A stretch of 64,000 nucleotides of DNA, taken from contig NZ_JALJWP010000001.1 in assembly GCF_024169245.1 (NCBI RefSeq), forward strand, positions 2,791,501 to 2,855,500, in the 5' to 3' direction. The notes beneath the pieces were generated by a model. It was not told the DNA's origin. It saw only the letters and a list, made by a program, of their open reading frames with translations, and ran no database searches. The position numbers were made by a program, and so were the translations under genes. Numbering within the stretch: position 1 is the stretch's first letter; the number at the start of each line of letters is the position of its first letter. This stretch comes from Pseudomonas koreensis. Lineage in GTDB: Bacteria; Pseudomonadota; Gammaproteobacteria; Pseudomonadales; Pseudomonadaceae. Below, piece after piece: positions 17,233-25,777 of the stretch.

Positions 17233-17820
17233 ATGAGTCGTGAAGCCCTGCAGGAATCGCTGTCCGCAGTGATGGATAACGAAGCGGACGAACTGGAATT
17301 GCGTCGAGTGCTCAGCGCACTGGATGATGTTGATACCCGTGAGACCTGGGCTCGTTACCAGATCGCTCGGGCAGCCATGCACAAGGATCTGCTGCTTCCG
17401 CGTCTGGATATCGCTGCGGCAGTGTCCGCTGCGCTGGAAGACGAAACGGCTCCGGCCAAAGTATCCCGCAGCCCATGGCGTAACCTGGGTCGCCTCGCTG
17501 TTGCCGCTTCGGTAACCGTGGCCGTTCTGGCCGGTGTTCGCCTGTACAACCAGGACGAAATCGCCGGTGTTGAACTGGCCCAGCAGTCGAATCAGCCTAC
17601 TTTGGCCACTCCACAGGTCAAGGGTCCGGCCGTTTTGGCTGGCTACAGCGAGAGCTCGGAAGCGGCTGGCCCGATGGCCAACGGCGTTCTGCAAGGACAG
17701 CCAGGCTGGCATGATCAGCGTCTGCCAGGCTATCTGCGGCAGCACGCTCAGCAGGCTGCACTCAAAGGAACTGAAAGCGCGCTGCCATATGCACGTGCCG
17801 CAAGCCTGGAAAACCGTTAA
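17233..17820 (+). CDS. mucA: Anti-sigma factor MucA
   Basis: A single-pass inner-membrane protein of 195 residues that sequesters AlgU. The cytoplasmic N-terminal domain (MSREALQESLSAVMDNEADE) binds the sigma factor, a membrane helix spans about 85-104, and the periplasmic C-terminal part is the target of regulated proteolysis. Ala136-Gly137, the position of the known AlgW cleavage in P. aeruginosa MucA, is conserved here. The frame is intact, so this strain should not be constitutively mucoid through the common mucA frameshift. Confidence 0.97.
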   Translation: MSREALQESLSAVMDNEADELELRRVLSALDDVDTRETWARYQIARAAMHKDLLLPRLDIAAAVSAALEDETAPAKVSRSPWRNLGRLAVAASVTVAVLAGVRLYNQDEIAGVELAQQSNQPTLATPQVKGPAVLAGYSESSEAAGPMANGVLQGQPGWHDQRLPGYLRQHAQQAALKGTESALPYARAASLENR

Positions 17821-17828
17821 GGAGGATC

Positions 17829-18794
17829 ATGCGCGCCATCCCTCTACTTTCGCTTCTGCTCAGTGGCTGGTTCATTGTTCCAGCCCACGCTGATGAGGCC
17901 CAGGACTGGTTGACCCGTCTGGGCCAGGCCGAGCAGCAGCAAAGCTTCCACGGCACTTTCGTATACGAGCGCAACGGCAGTTTTTCCACGCATAACATCT
18001 GGCATCGTGTCCAGAATGGCCAGGTCCGCGAGCGGCTGTTGCAGCTCGATGGCTCGGCTCAGGAAGTCGTGCGCATTGATGGACGTACTCAATGCGTCAG
18101 CGGCACCCTGATTGCGGGACTGGGTGATTCACCCAACGCTGCCGCCCGTGCGCTGGATCCCAAAAAGCTGAAGAATTGGTATGACCTTGCCATTATTGGC
18201 AAGTCGCGCGTGGCCGGCCGTGATGCAGTGATCGTGTCGCTGACCCCTCGTGATCAGCACCGCTACGGCTTCGAGCTGCATCTGGACAAGAAAACCGGAT
18301 TACCACTCAAGTCGTTACTGTTGAACGACAAGGGACAGTTGCTCGAACGGTTCCAGTTCACCAGCCTCGACACTGATGCAATTCCGTCGGACAAGGAATT
18401 GCTGGCAAACGCCGATTGCAAGCCGATCAACATCGGCAGCGACAAGGCGTCAGCAGCGAAAGCCGTGCAGAATTGGCGTTCGGACTGGTTGCCGCCAGGT
18501 TTCGAGCTGACCAGCAGCAGTTCGCACAAGGATGCGCAAACCAAGACCCAGGTCAGCAGCCTGATGTATGACGATGGTCTGGCGCGTTTCTCCGTATTTC
18601 TTGAGCCGTTGAACGGTGCAACCGTCACCGACACCCGCACTCAGCTCGGCCCGACCGTCGCGGTATCCCGCCGCCTGACCACGCCGCAAGGTGAAATGAT
18701 GGTCACCGTGGTCGGCGAGATCCCGATTGGCACCGCTGAACGGATCGCTCTATCGATGCGTAACAACGATGGCGCTGCGACCAGCAAGCAGTGA
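17829..18794 (+). CDS. mucB: Periplasmic regulator MucB (RseB family)
   Basis: Binds the periplasmic part of MucA and shields it from AlgW until lipopolysaccharide or other signals release it. The 321-residue protein has a signal peptide (likely cut after AHA, residue 20) and the two-domain LolA-like RseB fold, with QSFHGTFVYERNG near the start and DGLARFSVFLE in the C-terminal domain. It lies 8 bp after mucA in the operon. The gap that follows is where P. aeruginosa carries mucC. Confidence 0.96.
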   Translation: MRAIPLLSLLLSGWFIVPAHADEAQDWLTRLGQAEQQQSFHGTFVYERNGSFSTHNIWHRVQNGQVRERLLQLDGSAQEVVRIDGRTQCVSGTLIAGLGDSPNAAARALDPKKLKNWYDLAIIGKSRVAGRDAVIVSLTPRDQHRYGFELHLDKKTGLPLKSLLLNDKGQLLERFQFTSLDTDAIPSDKELLANADCKPINIGSDKASAAKAVQNWRSDWLPPGFELTSSSSHKDAQTKTQVSSLMYDDGLARFSVFLEPLNGATVTDTRTQLGPTVAVSRRLTTPQGEMMVTVVGEIPIGTAERIALSMRNNDGAATSKQ

Positions 18795-18883
18795 GCTGAT
18801 TTCAGTCATTTCCACTCCGTCGTCGAGACGTCGAAATGTTTGCTGAGCATTTTCATTTGCAAAACCCCTGAAAATTTTTTATA

Positions 18884-18918
18884 GGTCAGAGCCTCACGGC
18901 TCTGGCCTTGTTTGTTGT
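18884..18918 (+). terminator. Terminator-like hairpin between mucB and mucD
   Basis: GGTCAGAGCC and GGCTCTGGCC form a 10-bp stem with one G-T pair and a 4-base loop, followed by TTGTTTGTTG. It may attenuate read-through from mucB into mucD. It lies in the 208-bp gap that replaces mucC. Confidence 0.6.
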
Positions 18919-18929
18919 TCCCGGAACAA
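18915..18929. promoter_or_regulatory. 15-bp palindrome upstream of mucD
   Basis: TTGTTC-CCG-GAACAA has 6-bp arms around a 3-bp centre and immediately follows the hairpin above. It could be part of the terminator or a separate binding site for mucD control. Confidence 0.35.
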
Positions 18930-19002
18930 AAATGCCGGTCTGTGGTTTCCGGTGTTCCTTTGCTCCATATCGCTTAACCCTGCTCGTCGTAACGGGAGCT
19001 GT

Positions 19003-20436
19003 ATGTCGATACCTAGTTTGAAGTCTTACCTTTCCATCCTCGCCACTGTGCTGTTGCTCGGTCAGGCGGTCCCTGCTGCGCAAGCGGCCGATCTGCCTGA
19101 TTTCACCCAGTTGGTCGAACAAGCTTCGCCAGCGGTGGTGAACATCAGTACCACGCAGAAGCTGCCGGACCGCCGAGTCAATCAACAGATGCCGGACCTG
19201 GAAGGCCTGCCACCGATGCTGCGCGAATTCTTCGAGCGCGGCATGCCGCCTCAGCAGCGCTCGCCGCGTGGCGACGGTCGCCAGCGTGAAGCGCAATCGC
19301 TGGGCTCGGGTTTCATCATTTCGCCGGACGGCTACATCCTCACCAACAACCACGTGATCGCCGACGCCGACGAAATCCTCGTCCGTCTGGCTGACCGCAG
19401 TGAGATGAAAGCCAAGCTGATCGGCACCGATCCACGTTCCGACGTGGCCTTGCTGAAAATCGAAGGCAAGGATCTGCCGGTGCTCAAGCTCGGCAAATCC
19501 CAGGACCTGAAGGCCGGCCAGTGGGTCGTCGCGATCGGTTCGCCGTTCGGCTTTGACCACACCGTGACCCAAGGCATCGTCAGTGCCGTAGGTCGCAGCC
19601 TGCCGAACGAGAACTATGTGCCGTTCATTCAGACCGACGTGCCAATCAACCCGGGCAACTCCGGTGGCCCGCTGTTCAACCTGAACGGTGAAGTGGTCGG
19701 CATCAACTCGCAGATCTACACCCGCTCCGGTGGCTTCATGGGCGTGTCGTTCGCAATCCCGATCGACGTGGCCATGGACGTTTCCAATCAGCTCAAGAGC
19801 GGTGGCAAAGTCAGCCGCGGCTGGCTCGGCGTGGTCATTCAGGAAGTGAACAAAGACCTGGCCGAGTCGTTCGGTCTGGACAAGCCGGCCGGCGCCCTCG
19901 TTGCGCAGATCCAGGATGACGGCCCTGCGGCCAAGGGCGGCCTGCAGGTTGGCGACGTGATCCTGAGCATGAACGGTCAGCCGATCGTCATGTCCGCTGA
20001 CCTGCCGCATCTGGTTGGCGCGCTGAAGGCAGGTGCCAAAGCCAATCTGGAAGTGATTCGCGAAGGCAAGCGCAAGAATGTCGAGCTGACCGTCGGCGCA
20101 ATCCCGGATGAAGACAAGGAGCTGAACGCACTGGCGAAATCCGGCGCTGAATCCAGCAGCAACCGCCTCGGTGTTGCGGTCGGTGAATTGACCGCCGAGC
20201 AGAAGAAAACCTACGACCTCAAAGGTGGTGTGGTGATCAAGGAAGTGCAGGACGGTCCTGCGGCCCTGATCGGTCTGCAACCGGGTGACGTGATCACCCA
20301 CCTGAATAACCAGGCCATTGGCTCGGCCAAGGAGTTCACCGACATCGCCAAGGCGTTGCCGAAGAACCGGTCGGTGTCGATGCGCGTGCTGCGTCAGGGT
20401 CGTGCCAGCTTCATCACCTTCAAACTGGCTGAATAA
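19003..20436 (+). CDS. mucD: Periplasmic serine protease MucD (HtrA/DegP family)
   Basis: A quality-control protease and chaperone of the periplasm, 477 residues. It has a signal peptide (cut near residue 28), a trypsin-like domain with catalytic His117 (ILTNNHVI), Asp147 (RSDVALLKI) and Ser220 (PGNSGGPLF), and two PDZ domains (about 265-360 and 380-475). In Pseudomonas, MucD lowers AlgU activity by removing misfolded inducers. The ATG at 19003 starts the signal peptide and follows a GGGAG ribosome site. An intergenic hairpin suggests at least partly separate expression from mucB. Confidence 0.97.
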   Translation: MSIPSLKSYLSILATVLLLGQAVPAAQAADLPDFTQLVEQASPAVVNISTTQKLPDRRVNQQMPDLEGLPPMLREFFERGMPPQQRSPRGDGRQREAQSLGSGFIISPDGYILTNNHVIADADEILVRLADRSEMKAKLIGTDPRSDVALLKIEGKDLPVLKLGKSQDLKAGQWVVAIGSPFGFDHTVTQGIVSAVGRSLPNENYVPFIQTDVPINPGNSGGPLFNLNGEVVGINSQIYTRSGGFMGVSFAIPIDVAMDVSNQLKSGGKVSRGWLGVVIQEVNKDLAESFGLDKPAGALVAQIQDDGPAAKGGLQVGDVILSMNGQPIVMSADLPHLVGALKAGAKANLEVIREGKRKNVELTVGAIPDEDKELNALAKSGAESSSNRLGVAVGELTAEQKKTYDLKGGVVIKEVQDGPAALIGLQPGDVITHLNNQAIGSAKEFTDIAKALPKNRSVSMRVLRQGRASFITFKLAE

Positions 20437-20456
20437 GCCAGCAACAAGGTAAAAAG

Positions 20457-20484
20457 AAACCGCCTCGAAGGAGGCGGTTTTTTT
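20457..20484 (+). terminator. Rho-independent terminator of the algU-muc operon
   Basis: A perfect 10-bp stem, AAACCGCCTC and GAGGCGGTTT with loop GAAG, followed by a T tract, 20 bp after the mucD stop. Confidence 0.93.
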
Positions 20485-20515
20485 GTGTCTGCAGCTTTTG
20501 TCTTGTCGGGAAAAC

Positions 20516-21949
20516 TCAGCCCATCATGTCCTTGACCATGCGCTCCTGCTCCATCAGCTCACGCTGGCGGGCATCGATGCGCGAGGACAGCGGGAAGTTG
20601 CTGCCGGCCTTGCGCTTGGCGAAGTCCAGTTGCTGAATGGCCTGGCGGTAATCGCCGACCAGCGCAAAGTACTCGGCCCGCGCCTGGTGCAGGCCAATGA
20701 TGTTGCCCGACAGGCCACGGGTTTCGGCGACCTGGTACCAGACGTCCGGATCGTCCGGGCGTGACTTGAGCAGACTGTCGAGCGCTTTCTCGGCATCGGC
20801 GGCACGATTCTGCTTCAGCAGCAGATCGACACGCACCTGATTCAGCGGATAGTTGCCCGGGAACTGCGTGAGCATGCGGTCGACCCGCGACTGCGCATCA
20901 GGCAGGCGATTGTTGGTGATGTCCAGATCGACCTGAGCGAGGTTGTAGATGATCTCGTTCGGCGACTTGGCCAACAACTGCTTGAGGTTTTCCCGCGCTT
21001 CGTTCAACTGCCCGCCCTTGATTTGGGCGATGGCCAGGCCGTAGCGCGCCACATCGTTTTTCGGATTCTCTTCCAGCAACGCGCGGAACCGCTTGGCACC
21101 CAGGCCCGGGGTTTCCTCATAGATCAACTGCACCCGTGCGCGGATCAACTGATAGCGCATGCTGTCTTCGATGCCACCCGGTTTCGCCTGTTCTGCGCGG
21201 TTGCGGGTGTCGGCGATACGCGATTCGGTGACCGGGTGAGTCAGGAGGAATTCCGGCGGCTTGGCGTCGAAGCGGTACTGGCGCATCAGGCGTTCGAACA
21301 TGGTCGGCATCGAGCGCGGGTCGTAACCTGCCTTCTCCAGATTGAGGATGCCGATGCGGTCGGCTTCCTGTTCGTTCTGCCGCGAGAAGCGCCGTTGTTC
21401 CTGTAATGCCGCAGCCTGGGTGCCGGCGATGGTCGCGATGCCGGCATCACCGCCACCGGCGGCGGCAATCACAATGCCGGCCAGCAACGCTGCCATCATT
21501 GGCACCTGCATGCGTTGTGAGGCTTCCACTCCGCGAGCAAAGTGGCGTTGTGACAAGTGCGCCAATTCGTGGGCGAGCACCGAGGCGTATTCACCCTCGG
21601 TCTGGGCGTTGAGGAACAGACCGCCGTTGACCCCGACCACACCGCCCGGTGCTGCGAAGGCGTTGAGTTGCGGGCTATTGATCAGAATGAATTCGAGGCG
21701 TCGGTCGGAAACCTGGCTGGTCTCCACCAGCTTGTACACGCTCGATTCGACGTAATCCTTGAGCTGTGGATCGTTGAGCTGGGAAACCTGGCTGCGCAGC
21801 ATGGCCAGCCAGGCACGGCCGAGCTGGTATTCCTGTTGCGGTGAGACGATGGCAGAACTGGCGTCGCCAAGTGACGGCAGATCGTCGGCAAAGCCTGGTG
21901 AGGCGAGCAGGCAAGCGAGCGTCAGCAGGGTAGGGCGCAGAAAAGTCAT
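20516..21949 (-). CDS. bepA: M48 family periplasmic metalloprotease with TPR repeats (BepA-like)
   Basis: A 477-residue secreted protease and chaperone that helps LptD and other beta-barrel proteins assemble, degrading stalled ones. A signal peptide ends near Ala21. The zinc motif HELAH lies at 127-131 with a further Glu in EQEADRIG. The C-terminal half (about 300-470) consists of TPR helices. The ATG at 21949 was preferred over one seven codons upstream because it begins the signal peptide. The gene is convergent with mucD. Confidence 0.92.
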   Translation of the reverse strand: MTFLRPTLLTLACLLASPGFADDLPSLGDASSAIVSPQQEYQLGRAWLAMLRSQVSQLNDPQLKDYVESSVYKLVETSQVSDRRLEFILINSPQLNAFAAPGGVVGVNGGLFLNAQTEGEYASVLAHELAHLSQRHFARGVEASQRMQVPMMAALLAGIVIAAAGGGDAGIATIAGTQAAALQEQRRFSRQNEQEADRIGILNLEKAGYDPRSMPTMFERLMRQYRFDAKPPEFLLTHPVTESRIADTRNRAEQAKPGGIEDSMRYQLIRARVQLIYEETPGLGAKRFRALLEENPKNDVARYGLAIAQIKGGQLNEARENLKQLLAKSPNEIIYNLAQVDLDITNNRLPDAQSRVDRMLTQFPGNYPLNQVRVDLLLKQNRAADAEKALDSLLKSRPDDPDVWYQVAETRGLSGNIIGLHQARAEYFALVGDYRQAIQQLDFAKRKAGSNFPLSSRIDARQRELMEQERMVKDMMG

Positions 21950-22046
21950 GCACAAAGCCTTGGAGGACAAAGACCTTACTGTAGCCGGACACCGAAGCCG
22001 CGACCAGATATTCTAGGCAGCTAGACAACCCGAACGGAGTGACGCA

Positions 22047-22286
22047 ATGACTGACGCTGTAGCCCATGACGTGGAACTGGACGCCAGTGGCCTGAACTGT
22101 CCGTTGCCGTTGCTCAAGGCGAAAATGGAACTCAATAAACTGTCCAGCGGCGCTGTGCTCAAGGTGATCGCCACCGATGCCGGCTCGCAACGCGACTTCC
22201 GCACCTTTGCCAAACTTGCCGGCCATGAACTTCTACGTGAGGAAGACGAGGCTGGGGTCTACCGTTACTGGTTGAAGAAAGCCTGA
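22047..22286 (+). CDS. TusA-family sulfurtransferase
   Basis: A 79-residue protein of the SirA/TusA fold with the CPxP motif (NCPLPLLKAK, Cys18) that carries persulfide sulfur. TusA relays sulfur for tRNA 2-thiouridine or molybdenum cofactor pathways; many Pseudomonas genomes have several paralogues, so the exact role here is open. It is divergent from bepA and 31 bp before the PerM-type gene, probably in one operon. Confidence 0.88.
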   Translation: MTDAVAHDVELDASGLNCPLPLLKAKMELNKLSSGAVLKVIATDAGSQRDFRTFAKLAGHELLREEDEAGVYRYWLKKA

Positions 22287-22317
22287 AGCGCTGCGCTAAA
22301 AATCGAAGGGATTATTG

Positions 22318-23388
22318 ATGTTCAAAGTGTTACGCGACTGGATTCAGCGCTACTTCTCCGATGAAGAAGCCGTGGTGCTGGCGGTGCTGCTGGTTCTCGC
22401 CTTCACCGCCGTGCTCACCCTCGGCGGCATGCTTGCGCCGGTATTGGCGGGGATGGTGCTGGCGTATCTGATGCAAGGCCTGGTGGTCACGCTCGAGCGG
22501 CTGCGCGTGCCCGGCGGCGTGGCGGTGGGGCTGGTGTTCGCCCTGTTCATGGGCGCGCTGATGCTGTTTATCGTCGTGGTCCTGCCGCTGTTGTGGCACC
22601 AGTTGATCACGCTGTTCAACGAACTGCCGGGTATGCTCGCCAAGTGGCAATCGTTGCTGCTTCTATTGCCGGAGCGCTATCCGCATCTGGTGTCCGACGA
22701 GCAAGTCTTGCAAGCGATCGAAGCGGCGCGGGGCGAGATAGGCAAGTTCGGCCAGTGGGCGCTGACGTTCTCGCTGTCGAGTTTGCCGCTGCTGGTGAAC
22801 ATCATGATCTACCTGGTGCTGGTGCCGATTCTGGTGTTTTTCTTTCTCAAGGATCGGGCGATGATCGGCGAGTGGGTGCGCGGCTATCTGCCCCGCGAGC
22901 GCGCGCTGATAACCCGCGTTGCCCAGGAAATGAATCGGCAGATCGCCAATTACATCCGTGGCAAAGGCATCGAGATCGTCATTTGTGGCGGCGTGACCTA
23001 CATCGCTTTTATCGCGCTGGGTCTGAACTATGCGGCACTGCTGGCGTTGCTGGTCGGCTTGTCGGTGGTGGTGCCGTATGTCGGCGCCGTAGTGGTGACC
23101 GTGCCCGTGCTGCTGATTGCGCTGTTCCAGTGGGGCTGGAGCGATCAGTTCATTTATCTGATGGCGGTCTACGGAATCATTCAGACGCTGGACGGCAACG
23201 TGCTGGTGCCGCTGTTGTTCTCGGAAGCGGTCAACCTGCATCCGGTGGCGATCATCTGTGCGGTGTTGTTGTTTGGCGGGTTGTGGGGATTCTGGGGTGT
23301 GTTCTTTGCGATCCCGCTGGCGACGCTGTTCAAGGCTGTGCTGGATGCATGGCCGCGCAAGGAGCCGGTGGTGGCGCCGTTGCTTTAG
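22318..23388 (+). CDS. AI-2E/PerM family membrane protein
   Basis: A 356-residue protein of the AI-2E transporter (PerM/UPF0118) family. The pattern is about eight membrane helices with a long soluble stretch between the third and fourth (about 95-150), and the late conserved segments VPYVGAVVVTVPV and GNVLVPLLFSEAVNLHP. Members are linked to autoinducer-2 export, Na+/H+ exchange or unknown transport, so a substrate is not assigned. It lies downstream of the tusA-like gene, as in other pseudomonads. The start at 22318 is an ATG; a TTG just before it is less likely. Confidence 0.88.
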   Translation: MFKVLRDWIQRYFSDEEAVVLAVLLVLAFTAVLTLGGMLAPVLAGMVLAYLMQGLVVTLERLRVPGGVAVGLVFALFMGALMLFIVVVLPLLWHQLITLFNELPGMLAKWQSLLLLLPERYPHLVSDEQVLQAIEAARGEIGKFGQWALTFSLSSLPLLVNIMIYLVLVPILVFFFLKDRAMIGEWVRGYLPRERALITRVAQEMNRQIANYIRGKGIEIVICGGVTYIAFIALGLNYAALLALLVGLSVVVPYVGAVVVTVPVLLIALFQWGWSDQFIYLMAVYGIIQTLDGNVLVPLLFSEAVNLHPVAIICAVLLFGGLWGFWGVFFAIPLATLFKAVLDAWPRKEPVVAPLL

Positions 23389-23417
23389 CGGTTGATCCGG
23401 ATTTTGCAGAGAGGCTA

Positions 23418-23482
23418 TTCGCGAGCAGGCTCACTCCCACAGTTGAGTGCATTCCAACTGTGGGAGTGAGCCTGCTCGCGAA
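23418..23482. repeat. REP pair (REPIN), family A
   Basis: Two facing family A units (GGGAGTGAGCCTGCTCGCG type) separated by a short spacer, forming one long hairpin between the PerM-type gene and convergent bcp. The unit differs from the element after ung by GTGAG instead of GCGAG. Confidence 0.9.
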
Positions 23483-23509
23483 GGCGTCTTTAAAGACGCA
23501 ACAGAAACA

Positions 23510-23983
23510 TCAGGCTTTATTCAGAGCCTCAGCCGCCGCCAGTACCGCATCAACATGCCCCGGCACTTTCACGCCACGCCATTCCTGACGCAGCACGCCG
23601 TCCTTATCAATCAGGAAAGTGCTGCGATCAACACCCAGGTATTCCTTGCCGTACAGCTTCTTCAGCTTGATCACGTCGAACAACTGGCAAACCGCCTCGT
23701 CCTTGTCGCTGATCAGCTCGAAGGGAAATTCCTGCTTGCCTTTGAAGTTTTCGTGCGACTTCAAACTGTCGCGGGAAATGCCGAAGACTTCGGTGTTGGC
23801 AGCCTTGAAAGCCGCATATTGATCACGAAAGCCCTGGCCCTGAGTGGTGCAGCCCGGGGTGCTGTCCTTCGGGTAGAAATAGATCACCACTTGCTTGCCC
23901 TTGAGTTCGGACAGGCTGACGGTCTGCCCGCTGGTCGCAGGCGCGGTGAAATCCGCAACCGGTTGGTCGATGACGACGGCCAT
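23510..23983 (-). CDS. bcp: Peroxiredoxin, BCP/PrxQ type
   Basis: A 157-residue thiol peroxidase that reduces hydrogen peroxide and organic peroxides. The peroxidatic Cys45 is in PKDSTPGCTTQG, followed by the BCP-type active-site environment. The resolving Cys50 of E. coli BCP is absent (Gln here), leaving Cys99 as the only other cysteine. The protein may therefore work by a one-Cys mechanism or with a different resolving residue. It lies 10 bp after gcvR, as in P. aeruginosa. Confidence 0.93.
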   Translation of the reverse strand: MAVVIDQPVADFTAPATSGQTVSLSELKGKQVVIYFYPKDSTPGCTTQGQGFRDQYAAFKAANTEVFGISRDSLKSHENFKGKQEFPFELISDKDEAVCQLFDVIKLKKLYGKEYLGVDRSTFLIDKDGVLRQEWRGVKVPGHVDAVLAAAEALNKA

Positions 23984-23993
23984 GAAAGCTTCC

Positions 23994-24554
23994 TTACATT
24001 GGATTTTGTGGGCGCCAGGGCTCGATCAGGGCATCCAGGTTCATCGCATCGGCGAAGTCGAGGAACTGATCGCGCAGCCAGCTGATCTGGGTGCCGGCCG
24101 GCAGAGTCACGGTGAACGTGGCGTTGAGCATCGTGCCGCCGGTCTGCGGTGCCTGATAGGTGTCGCAGGTCAGGTTTTCCAGCTCGACGTTGTGGTCCAT
24201 GAAGAACTGGCACAGCTCATTGATGATGTCCGGGCGGTATGCCGAACTTACATAAGCCACGTAGGGCAGGGCCTGCGGGCGATTTTCCAGCGCCGCGCTA
24301 CGCACCACGTTGACGGTGAATGCGTGACGCTTGGCCAGCAGCGGCAGGCTGCCTTCGAGGCGCGCCAGGGCGTCCCAGCTACCGGAGACTTCCAGCACCA
24401 GGGCGCTGCACTCGCCGTGGCGGGTCAGGCGGGAGGTGACGACGGCGCAGCGGTTTTCATGGCTGGCGCGGCACAGGACGTTGGTCAGCTCCATGGGGTT
24501 GGCGCCGAGGGCACTGATGACAAGGAATTGTTCGCGAACTGTGGGGGTGGACAT
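23994..24554 (-). CDS. gcvR: ACT-domain regulator GcvR-like
   Basis: A 186-residue protein with two ACT domains (about 5-85 and 95-175). It matches GcvR, which represses the glycine cleavage operon by binding GcvA and glycine in E. coli. The start MSTPTVREQFLVISALGANPMELTNVLCRASHENRCAVVTSRLTRHGECSALVLEVSG shows the first ACT fold; only the first part is quoted as evidence of fold, not of ligand. It pairs with bcp and diverges from dapA, the usual Pseudomonas arrangement. GcvA is not in the window. Confidence 0.85.
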   Translation of the reverse strand: MSTPTVREQFLVISALGANPMELTNVLCRASHENRCAVVTSRLTRHGECSALVLEVSGSWDALARLEGSLPLLAKRHAFTVNVVRSAALENRPQALPYVAYVSSAYRPDIINELCQFFMDHNVELENLTCDTYQAPQTGGTMLNATFTVTLPAGTQISWLRDQFLDFADAMNLDALIEPWRPQNPM

Positions 24555-24881
24555 GCAGCATTCCTAAAGCGATGAGCGGTCGGTAGGTTGACGGGCATTG
24601 GTGGCCGGGAGTGCCTGTTCTGGCGGTCCGTATAAAGAGACCCGGCCGGCGCTCGTGGCTCGCTCCACGTGTGGGAGCGCGTCGATGCGACGCAGGAACG
24701 GGGCCTGGGAGGCCGAAAAGGGAGGCTGGAACCCGGCGTACAAGCTGATCTGTACCGATCAAAGTCTGAAGGGTAGCGAAAAGCGGCGCCAAGGGGAATG
24801 GCGGCGGCGCAGTACTTCGCTTGTGCAAGCATCTTGGCGCCAGTACCATTACCGCTCTCTTTTTCCGGCAGGAGCGGTTTC
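24555..24881 (+). other. Intergenic region and structured leader before dapA
   Basis: This 327-bp gap has no convincing gene. Its 3' part contains a 9-bp inverted repeat, GGCGCCAAG (24785-24793) and CTTGGCGCC (24833-24841), enclosing a smaller stem GCTTG-TG-CAAGC (24819-24830). If transcribed, these would form a nested hairpin ending about 40 bp before the dapA start. No T run follows, so a simple terminator is unlikely. Confidence 0.5.
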
Positions 24882-25760
24882 ATGATTGCGGGCAGTATGG
24901 TGGCACTGGTCACTCCCATGGATGCACAAGGGCGTCTTGACTGGGACAGCCTCAGCAAACTCGTGGACTTCCACCTCAAGAACGGCACCCATGCCATCGT
25001 CGCCGTCGGGACTACCGGCGAGTCGGCCACCCTTGATGTAGAAGAGCACATCGCCGTCATCAAAGCCGTGGTCAAACAGGTAGCCGGGCGCATTCCGGTC
25101 ATCGCCGGCACCGGCGCCAACTCGACCCGCGAAGCCGTCGAACTGACCCGCAACGCCAAGGCCGCCGGCGCCGATGCCTGCCTGCTGGTGGTTCCTTATT
25201 ACAATAAGCCGACCCAGGAAGGTCTGTACCAGCACTTCAAGCACATCGCTGAAGCGGTCGACATTCCGCAGATTCTCTACAACGTTCCCGGCCGCACCTC
25301 CTGCGACATGCAGGCCGAGACTGTGATTCGTCTGTCCACTGTGCCGAACATCATCGGCATCAAGGAAGCCACCGGCGACCTGAAACGCGCCAAAGCGATC
25401 ATCGATGGCGTGAGCAAGGATTTCATCGTGCTGTCCGGCGATGATCCGACCGCAGTCGAGCTGATCCTGCTGGGCGGCAAAGGCAATATTTCCGTCACCG
25501 CCAACGTCGCGCCGCGCGAAATGGCTGACCTGTGCGAGGCCGCGCTGAAAGGCGACGCCGACACCGCACGCGCAATCAACGAAAAACTGATGCCGCTGCA
25601 CAAGGACCTGTTCATCGAAGCCAACCCGATTCCGGTGAAATGGGCTTTGGTCGAAATGGGCCTGATGCACGAAGGCATCCGCCTGCCACTGACCTGGCTG
25701 AGCACTCCTTGTCATGAAACGCTGCGCTCGGCCCTGCGCCAGTCCAGCGTCCTGGTTTAA
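24882..25760 (+). CDS. dapA: 4-hydroxy-tetrahydrodipicolinate synthase
   Basis: Condenses pyruvate with aspartate semialdehyde, the first committed step toward diaminopimelate and lysine. The 292-residue TIM-barrel enzyme has GTTGESATL near residue 44, the catalytic Tyr in [11 protein letters not shown] (about 131-141), and the Schiff-base Lys in [10 protein letters not shown] (about 157-166). The ATG at 24882 follows GCAGGAG and gives the usual [13 protein letters not shown] start. It is first in a run with bamC, a hydrolase gene and purC. Confidence 0.98.
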   Translation: MIAGSMVALVTPMDAQGRLDWDSLSKLVDFHLKNGTHAIVAVGTTGESATLDVEEHIAVIKAVVKQVAGRIPVIAGTGANSTREAVELTRNAKAAGADACLLVVPYYNKPTQEGLYQHFKHIAEAVDIPQILYNVPGRTSCDMQAETVIRLSTVPNIIGIKEATGDLKRAKAIIDGVSKDFIVLSGDDPTAVELILLGGKGNISVTANVAPREMADLCEAALKGDADTARAINEKLMPLHKDLFIEANPIPVKWALVEMGLMHEGIRLPLTWLSTPCHETLRSALRQSSVLV

Positions 25761-25777
25761 TTGAGGAAGTACAACGC

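Noticed and set aside
18886..20301. 471-residue minus-strand open frame over mucD
   Set aside because: mucD on the other strand has a full catalytic triad and PDZ domains; the antisense frame has no recognisable domain.
23400..23500. CRISPR array made of the repeated GAGCCTGCTCGC units
   Set aside because: These are isolated inverted pairs, not tandem direct repeats with unique spacers; they are REP elements.
24882..25760. Lysine riboswitch before dapA
   Set aside because: The leader hairpin is only 57 bp and has none of the five-helix architecture of the lysine riboswitch.
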